A stretch of DNA of 64,000 nucleotides, from assembly GCA_005656395.1 (NCBI GenBank), contig SRSI01000048.1, positions 1,984,001 through 2,048,000 on the forward strand, in the 5' to 3' direction. Under the pieces are notes generated by a model. That model had not been told where the DNA came from. It ran no database searches and saw only the letters and a list, made by a program, of their open reading frames with translations. A program made the position numbers and the translations under genes. The stretch comes from Strongyloides papillosus. Taxonomy: Eukaryota > Nematoda > Chromadorea > Rhabditida > Strongyloididae. This document shows, piece after piece, positions 55,953 to 64,000 of the stretch; the stretch's first letter is position 1, and each line of letters starts with the position of its first letter.

Positions 55953-58442
55953 CCTAAGAATAAATAGATAAATATTGATGTATATATGAATATATATAGA
56001 GATAAATATATATATAAATATGTAAGTTATATTTCTTTAAATATTTAAAAAGAGAAAATTTGTCACCCGAAGTTAACTTCCAAATTTGAAACTAACTTTA
56101 GTCATTTGAATATAAGTGAAGTTCGTTGACAAAATACTAATTCTCCACACCCTTGTCATCTCTTCCTATCACATAAACATATCTTCCTATCATTGGTGCA
56201 ATTTCACATTAACAAAACCCAACCTCCTCCTACCACCCAATTTAGATGTGTTTTGTGTTTTTTTTAATATATATGTATAATTCTATCTATCTTCATGTAT
56301 ATGTTATAAAAATCTTCATGACCACCAACGTCATAGTTACATAAACTTTTTTTTTATCTACATATATCCAAAATGATAAAAAAAGCCTTCATTTTTAATA
56401 TATTAATCATGAAGAAAATCAAAATTTTTGTTGCGATTTTCTTTTAACTACAATTTTTACAATATTCTTTATATAAAAGTTATATCACATCTATATATAC
56501 ACATATTTCAATGAATCCCTTTATGGCTTTTTGTCCCCCCAACTTGCTGAGACATGAATTATCTCACATTTGATTTTAATCTTAACTCTATAATACATCA
56601 TTTTTCACAAATACTATATAGTGATACTTAACTTGGAGACAATGACTTGTCAGCTTATTACCAGATTTATCTCTCCTAAATACCATATAACTTTTAGAAA
56701 TTTTTCAAATTTTGAGTGTCTTCTCTCGTTGACACATCAATATAAAAAGATACCAAAAGTATCCATATAAAATAAATATATATTTGTGTACAAATCTTTT
56801 TGTCTTTATCAAAATGGATTTTGAAAAATTATTTTTAAATATCATTATGATTCTTTTATCAAAAAATAAATATAAAATATTGTGGTATTTTGGAGAGGGA
56901 AATAAAAATTATAAGGAGATAAATGGATACTATCTTCAAATTAACAAGGGTTAAATTTATAAGTTGTAAAAATGTATAGATATGATAATTAGATATCCAA
57001 CTAATTATGATCATTAAAATAAAAACAAATATACTTTGTTTTATTGGTTTTTAATAACATTAATTTTTCTTACCCCATTCAGAGATGTTGTATTTATTAT
57101 GTATATCAAATATATTTTCTTCAATTAGGAGAATGATAAGAAAGATTAGAAATTTTATGCTCCACTAACGTAATCATTTATAAAATTTTTCTCCACTTTT
57201 ATTAATTCCTCACAAAAATAAATTAAAAAATCATTAGGATAATGAAAGAAAAATTAACTTATTTCTTCAACACTTTTTATGAATTATTTTAATTTCTTGT
57301 TTATATATGTGAAATAAATAAAATTTAACGATAAATCATTTATCACTAAGTCCCCCTTCATCATCTTAATTGGTTGTTTTATTATTTTTAACAAAATATT
57401 AACTCCTTTTTTATATCAACTGTATTTTAATACTCTCCTCAATTATAGTATTTATATTTATAGCAGTAAAAGTATTTACTTTAATCATGTAAAAAAATAT
57501 TTCAAGAAAATTAAGAGTAATCTTTTTGTCACTTCATTCTTACAGTTTTATCTCCATTACACATATGCATAATTTTATCACTAATATGCCTTTTTATAAG
57601 TATTAAAAGAATCATAAACAAATTAAAAGGACCCATAAACTACAAAAACATAACACAACTTAAACAACCTATTAACTACATATAATCTTATAAAGAGACA
57701 AAATCTCTTTGTCGGTTTTTGAATCTCTTTACGACAACCTTAAAACCTCCTCCACCATATAAAAGCCCTAATCCACAGGGGATCAATTGTCTTAGATAGT
57801 GAAAATGACATGTAGAAAAGTTTCCCGTTATTTGTTCTTTTCCATAGAAACAAAAAAAATATTTTTATCCTTAAAACATATTTATAAATCTCTTCCATAT
57901 AACTATCAATATATAAAGAGAGGAGACAAATTCATTTATCCTGATAAGAGATATCAAAAGAATGGAAAAGGATAACTTTTAGAGGAGAAAGATTTGAGGT
58001 AAAGATAATATCATTAGAAGTTATATGTCAAACTTTTACATAGTAATACAAAAGATTATCACAAGAACAACTAAAAATAGATTGATTAATTAACATTTAA
58101 GAACTAAGATTAAAAATTATAGATCTTAAGCAATAAATATGATAATTTATTTTTATTGATATATATGTTATACACAAAAAAAAGAAAACATTATTAACAA
58201 TAAAGAAAAAAATAGCTATTAAATAAAAAAATATGAAAATATTTAATATTTATAGCAAAATATATTACTTTAATCTTAAGCATCTTAAAATCCTTATAAT
58301 CATTTACAAATATCTTAATTTCAAAATCCTCCTGACCAGCATTATAATTATTAACAAAAAAATTAATTTTTTAACATTTTAACACTAACTTTGACTTCTA
58401 TACCAATAATCTTACTATCAGTATAAAATTTCTTCCTAAAGA
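55953..58442. other. Intergenic region T-box gene / MAPK15
   Basis: 2.5 kb. The T-box-proximal part (56070-56250) and 57690-57800 are less AT-rich and pyrimidine-rich and are candidate regulatory sequence for the T-box gene. No gene or repeat seen. Confidence 0.4.
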
Positions 58443-60819
58443 CTACACCATCTCTTTGAGGTTGTTTCCTACTGAGTAGTACATTCCTTTTGATGGCATC
58501 ATACTTTTTTCCACCCCAACCATCATTGATGTGTTGTTGTTGAGAATTTTTTGTTGTTTCTTTGTTCCAGGATCCTTCCCAGGTCCCCGGAGGTGATGGA
58601 AAAAATTTGTTGGCCCTTTCTTTGTATTATTATTGTATGGAGCCTCAGGATTACTGTTATTTGGAATCATTTTACTATTATTTCCTTTGGGTACCTGATT
58701 ACTCCGCGGTTCCGCCGAATGGGCTCTCTCTATAGGAAACAAAGTTATTTATATTTAAAAAATAATTACTTACCTCTTATCATTTTTTCCATAGCATAAC
58801 TTAATTTGCTAAACTTCTTATGAATAATACTTTCATTGCTTTTATTACTTCCTTTTGATTTCCCTGACATATCATAAAAAGGTGCTTTAGGTGTTATATC
58901 ATCTTTATTATTTAGATAATTATTTCCTCCTGATCTGGTGGTATCAAAATCAGTATCAGAACACTCCGCCTGTGCTATTGGCGCCTGTTTACCAGGTGAT
59001 TGTGTTGTCCTAATTTGATATGGCTGTCCTTTACTGTAACCATTGATAAAATTTTGACACATCCTATTATTATTGATCGGAGTTTTATTGTTATCAGACA
59101 TAATATTATGCTTAAAACCATGATTATTAATTTTTTTACTCAAATTAATATTTTGGTAGGCTTTAAGTAATTCTAACTTTCTTCTTTCAGCTTCATTATC
59201 ATCACATCCCCAGATACTTTTTCGTTCATCTTTAATTTTTCCATTATTATATTGATATTTACTAGTCTTATAATTACTATCATTATTATATAACATTGAA
59301 TTTGTTGCCTGTTGTTGATGTCCATAATTACAATAACCATTAACCATTTCATTATTAATATAATTATTACTACTACCTTCATTCTTACTAATATCTTGAT
59401 AACTTTTATAATAACTTTTATCTTCGTATATCTTATTAGGTTGGTGGATATTTGTGTTATGACTTTGTGAGTACGTCATAGTTTTAGGCCTAATTTTGTT
59501 GTTATTATTATTAAAATTATCATAATTATATATGCTATCTTTAACTTCATCTGAGTATTTCCTTCCATTGGTACTTTTATCACTCCTAATATAATCTCTT
59601 CCAGGTGAGTTGGTATTTTTAACTATTGGTTTTGTTTTTAAATTATCATGAATTATTTTATGAGTATCTGTTTTATTTGTATCTATTAATTCATATAGTT
59701 TGTTACGATAATCATCAATTGTTAATTGAATATGATCTAGAAAAAATGGTAAAATAATAGTTAAAGATATAGAAATATATTTATGATACCTGGTAGTGGC
59801 AGTGTAACATCATAATTTAAAGCCGGTTCATCATATGGATTATGAAATTGTAGTACATAAGGATGAACAAGGCACTGTTCAACGGTTAATCTTTTATGTG
59901 GTGCAAAAGTTAAAATTCTATAAACTAAATCTATGGCATTAGGATCACAATTAATGAACAATGAATCCAATGGTTTTCTTGGTTTTTGAGGCATTTTATC
60001 AAGTACTGATGCTGCATAATGAGACCCAATACTATCAATATCACTTTTCGATGGTCTAGGTATCGTATTCATGATTCTTTCAATTTGATTTATTGTTGAT
60101 GTCCCGGGAAATAACGCTTTACCGTATAACATTTCCCCTAATATACATCCTAATGACCATATATCAACACCTTTTGTGTATCTTTTAGCAGCTAGTAATA
60201 TTTCTGGTGATCTATACCATCGAGTAGCAACATACTCTGTCAATTCAGGCATATTATTACCTTCAGGATACTCTTCTAATTGTGATAATGATCTTGCTAA
60301 ACCAAAATCTGCCAATTTTATCCTACAATCGGCATCCAATAAAACATTACTCGGTTTCAGGTCACGATGTAGCACGTTACCGGAGTGGAGAAATCTTATT
60401 GCTCTAAATAATTGACACATAATATACTGTTTATGGATATCCTTTAATATCGTTCCTTTTTTGATAACATTATGTAAATCTGCCTCCATGAATTCAAAAA
60501 CAAGATAAATATCTCTAAAAATGAATATAAGATAAAGTTCGTTCCTCTAAAATACAACATACTTATTATTATCAGCTTTTAAAATATTAAAAAGTTTAAC
60601 AACATTAGGATGTCTACCAAATTCCTGAAGAAACATAACTTCTCTAAAAGTTCTTTGAGCATCAGTTTGATTGCGAAAAGCATCAAAAATTTTCTTCAAT
60701 GCTACAATTTCTTTAGTCCGAAGGTCAGTAGCTTTCCATACTATACCATATGCACCTTTACCTAAACGTTTATGTAATTCATATTTATCTTTAATATGAC
60801 TATCAACATCCTCTGACAT
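58443..60819 (-). CDS. mapk-15: Atypical MAP kinase MAPK15 (ERK7/ERK8)
   Basis: Four exons: 60819-60563, 60514-59790, 59736-58774 and 58729-58443, with 48-, 53- and 44-nt introns; 743 residues. The kinase domain (residues ~13-300) has [11 protein letters not shown], the ATP-site lysine in [24 protein letters not shown] and the TEY activation motif in [14 protein letters not shown], all in the ERK7 style. [13 protein letters not shown] is characteristic. Beyond it lies a long C-terminal tail (~430 residues), rich in Asn, Lys, Ser and Tyr and apparently disordered. ERK7 tails control turnover, activity and, in C. elegans, localisation to cilia; C. elegans mapk-15 (swip-13) acts in ciliated and dopaminergic neurons. 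The tail's low complexity is only visible once exons 3 and 4 are joined. Confidence 0.93.
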
Positions 60820-62944
60820 ACCTGAAAAAAAGTTTTATTATTAATGATTATTACTCATAAAATTCATAATATAATTATGATAAAAAAACATATATATTTA
60901 AAGTACAGTATAAAAAAGAAGAATATAAATACATATAGATTTTTAAACTTTTCAAAAATATCTTTTTTTCTCTCCACATAACATTAAAATACTTATATTA
61001 GAATATCCTAAAAAATAACTTTTCAAACTTTTGCACTTCTTTTCATTTTTATCATCCCTATAAAATATTTTTTTATCACTATATCACTCAACTATATATA
61101 TCTTAAAACATCGACATCATAACTACTCCTAATATTAATAATACATAAACCATATCTCATATATATTTTAAAATATTAAAAAACTTCAAGTGACATGTTT
61201 CATAAAGGCAAAAAAATATATAATCTACCTTCTATGTACATATATCATCAACAGTTATGTATATAATATAACTTTACTCTTTAAACACTCGTTTTAAACT
61301 GAAAATGATAAAAATTAAATGAAAAGTATAAAAAAATAAAATAATGAATCATATACATAAAAAGAGGTAATAAATAAATATCAGTTTACAATGTAAAGTT
61401 CATTCTTAATTTTAAAATAACTTTTTAAATTTATATTTAATAGACATTCGCTATAATTAACTTTATTACTGAAACAAAATTAATATATTAGTGGAGTTAA
61501 ATAAATAATAACAATAAGAAAATTTTGTCATAATTTCAAGTAACAAAATTGTTAGCCATTAAATTTTAATGGTACTTTTTCTATATATAGCTTTAAATGG
61601 AAACAAAATTGATAAAGGCAGAAAAATTTTAAAATCAAAAATAGTCTTTTATATAACTACCCAATTTTTAATCTTTTTTTATAAAATTTAAAATTCAACA
61701 ATATTATAAAAGATAAAATAATATAAACCTAAATGTTAAAGATGTTTTTGGCAATACCATATTTATATGCCTCTCCATAGGTAAATTATGATAAAAAAAT
61801 TTTGGTTTATAGAAAAAAATGATAAAAAATATATAGCAAATTGTTGAATAAAGTATATTTCACATTTACCATATATATACACCTCCTTCATGGGGGGAAT
61901 TTAATGGTAAGGATAAATATATATATTTATACTTGTAAGAGAGAAACATAGGAGAGTTTTATATATATTTAGACAAAAGAACAGGTGCTTGGAAGAAATA
62001 AAAGTTAGTTGATAAAAGTGTTATATATGTTTGTAATAGTTAATCAATCTCCATGCCAACAGAATTTTATGTATATTGAATTTTAGATATATTTGGTTGA
62101 AGGAAAATTTTTGATATGGACAATGGCTACTACTACCACTTACTATTAATATAAGAAAGTTAAAGGGAAGTTATCAGTAAAGATACATACTACAACGAAG
62201 GAAAACATTTATACAACACACATTATAATTAATATAATTGTTTGACTACACATATTATATGGCAATATTTATATTGAAAATTAATCTTCTAAATAGACTA
62301 ATACTAAAAATATATCCGATAGGTAATATAAGTAATTTACACAAACGATGTACTTATAAAAATTAATCAAAATATTCTAACATACTAGAAAAACAAGGAC
62401 ATCTAGCAGAACTAAATTATATATTAACATAAAAAACTTTCAAGACATTATTTTTTAATATTTAAAAGATTTCTCCAGAAAAACACCTTGAAAAAATATA
62501 AAAAACAATTATGTATATGAAAAATAAATATATAAATTTTAATCACTTATCATAACACGATAATATCATGCAAGGATTTAAATATGTCTACGACTTATCA
62601 CTAATAATCTTCTATTAAAAGAATGACTAACATTTGATTATTATCAATATTAAAATTTTTACTACATAAATTATTGAAAAGTCTCCCATCTTAACAAAAA
62701 AAATAATAATAATTTCCGGTGCATGTTTATGTCTTTTTTAATAAAAGTGACTCAAATAAAAAAAAATTAATTTTCAATATAACAAATAAAGAAAAATATG
62801 AATTACTACATGTGTATATAGTGGAATTACATATTAATGTTTTTCAAAAACTTTTTTTAGAAAAAAATTTTCTTTTCAAAGAATACCAAAAAATTTTAGT
62901 ATACATTTAATTGAATACAATTTAAAAGTTAATTTCCTATATTA
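60820..62944. other. Intergenic region upstream of MAPK15
   Basis: 2.1 kb of extremely AT-rich DNA with TATATA clusters (61870-61950). It holds the MAPK15 promoter. No open frame, repeat array or RNA recognised. Confidence 0.5.
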
Positions 62945-63723
62945 ATGGAAGAAAAAATTTACAGAGATTCTTTTTGTATATCAAAAAATGAGGTAAGAAA
63001 ATGAGAATATTAAAATTCTCTACCGCAACTAAGCAAGAAGATAAGTCTGATACCAAATAAAGTCACAAAATAAACTGTAAAAAAATTCTATGTAATTTTT
63101 TTGGGTCATAAACGAATGATATCATTATTTTTTTAAAGCTTCAATATCCCACTATTAAAAAAATACTTATTTATTTGTAGCTTGACGTTTTTTATGTCTA
63201 TGTCTTTTTTTACTATGATAACGACATAGATATTAAGTAATTAACTTCTTTTTTTGGAAGTATTTATGTGATATGTATTTTGGTTTCCTAAGTTAGTTCC
63301 CAGAAAAGAAGGATAAAAATATTACGAAATCTCTTCTAATGAAAATAAATTATTATGTTGTCAACAATCAGAAGAACATCTGACGACATTTATAAAAACA
63401 AAAACATATCGTCTATGGGCTAATAATTACCATGTCATATAAAGAAAGCACATTAGAAAAACGAATAAATCCACACCAGCCTTAATTTGCTAGTATTTAT
63501 TTACCCCTTTTAGGTACAAATTCTTTCAAAAGTACACGAAGTAATATCGGAAGAAGAACAAAAGGTAAGTTCTTTTCTAACCATACTTAATTTATTTATA
63601 GATTTTTTTAGATGCAACAATGTGCTGATCCATGGAAGTTGAGGCAACGTTCAAAAGGTAAGTTTATTTTATGCTCCTATTATAATATATTTTTTATTTT
63701 TAGATCTCGAAACAGTAATCTAA
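62945..63723 (+). CDS. Candidate small four-exon gene, 55 residues
   Basis: Exons 62945-62992, 63514-63564, 63612-63657 and 63704-63723 with introns of 521, 47 and 46 nt. All donors are GTAAG and all acceptors TTTTAG or TTTTTTAG; phases agree at every junction (0, 0, 1) and the frame ends at TAA 63721. The peptide starts MEEKIYRDSFCISKNE, continues VQILSKVHEVISEEEQK and ends in RSKDLETVI. It would be a helical, charged, cytosolic protein without signal peptide. I do not recognise it. The last three exons are better supported than the first; an alternative first exon could exist upstream of the 521-nt intron. Confidence 0.5.
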
Positions 63724-63870
63724 TTAACTGTATGTTTATTCCATTATAAAGTTTATAATGTTTTATTTTTTAATATATTTTTAATTTCTAATATAATTTT
63801 CATATATTTATTTATGTACATTGTATAAAAAATGTTGATATTTGCAATTTTTCAATGTATTTTTTTTAAA

Positions 63871-63975
63871 CTGTATACAGTTAACGTACAGTTTATATAC
63901 AGCTTTTAGCTTTCTGTACGCGTACAGATACTGCACGTATACAAATCTGTATACATTCTGTATATCGCGTACAGC
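63871..63975. repeat. Cluster of GTAC-cored palindromes
   Basis: Within ~105 bp: CTGTATACAG (63871-63880, a perfect palindrome), AACGTACAGTT, CTGTACGCGTACAG (63914-63927, a perfect 14-bp palindrome), GCACGTATAC, CTGTATACATTCTGTATA and CGCGTACAG. The words CTGTAC/CTGTATAC recur in both orientations every 10-20 bp, and the GC content is much higher than just upstream. A GTAAGT donor-like site follows at 63985. It may be a regulatory array, a repeat end or the start of a gene beyond the window. Confidence 0.55.
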
Positions 63976-64000
63976 TTCCATCTGGTAAGTTAATTTTGAT

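Noticed and set aside
63432..63485. MSYKEST... as first exon of the small gene
   Set aside because: No usable donor before its stop; the exon at 62945 has a good GTAAGA donor in the right phase.
1..64000. tRNA, rRNA, SL RNA, let-7/lin-4/mir-1 sequences, CRISPR arrays
   Set aside because: Looked for characteristic motifs (T-arm TTCGA, seed sequences, regular repeats) on both strands by eye and found none. A tRNAscan or Infernal run would be decisive.

Overview
The window is nuclear DNA of a small, very AT-rich nematode genome. The evidence is gene content (integrin alpha and beta of the PAT-2/PAT-3 type, a MAB-9/TBX20-like T-box factor, MAPK-15, a worm LIPS-type lipase, a GT92 glycosyltransferase), mostly single short introns of about 37-60 nt with GTAAGT/GTATGT donors and TTTTAG/TTTCAG acceptors, and acceptor-like sites directly before some start codons that suggest spliced-leader trans-splicing. 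The base composition and compact gene structure look most like Strongyloides or a close relative (clade IV). That placement is inference. There are no bacterial operons, CRISPR arrays, tRNAs, rRNAs or intact transposase genes that I can see.

Layout. 0-3.5 kb: two tandem S28 serine proteases, both minus, the first cut by the window edge. 3.5-9.4 kb: nicastrin, WDR70/GAD-1 and a casein kinase 1, all plus. 9.4-15.5 kb: a GT92 glycosyltransferase (minus), exocyst subunit EXOC8 (plus) and the glycolipid flippase RFT1 (minus, five exons). 15.5-17.6 kb: a repeat-rich gap with a nested inverted-repeat element. 17.6-20 kb: divergent TIM16/PAM16 (minus) and an SFSWAP-type SURP splicing regulator (plus); the last intron of the latter holds a GC-rich island. 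20.6-28 kb: a SANT-like plus C2H2-like DNA-binding protein and the phosphatase CDC14, both minus, separated by 4 kb of AT-rich DNA. 30.3-34.6 kb: GPN3, a single-Ig membrane protein and ZnT6, all minus. 35-39.5 kb: EFR3 and a secreted lipase, plus. 41.6-48.3 kb: integrin beta and integrin alpha, tail to tail. 48-64 kb: sparse, with an orphan acidic ORF, a TBX20-like T-box gene, MAPK15, a possible 55-residue spliced gene and a palindrome cluster at the right edge.

Genes were rebuilt across introns by hand. Every multi-exon model given keeps frame through all junctions. Exon coordinates are in each entry. Several starts differ from the longest open frame: nicastrin, WDR70, EXOC8, RFT1, SFSWAP, the lipase and integrin beta.

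Functional links are those of a eukaryotic chromosome rather than an operon. The clear exception is the neighbouring integrin alpha and beta genes, whose products are expected to pair as one muscle/matrix receptor. WDR70 and casein kinase 1 are close enough (156 bp) to be co-transcribed.
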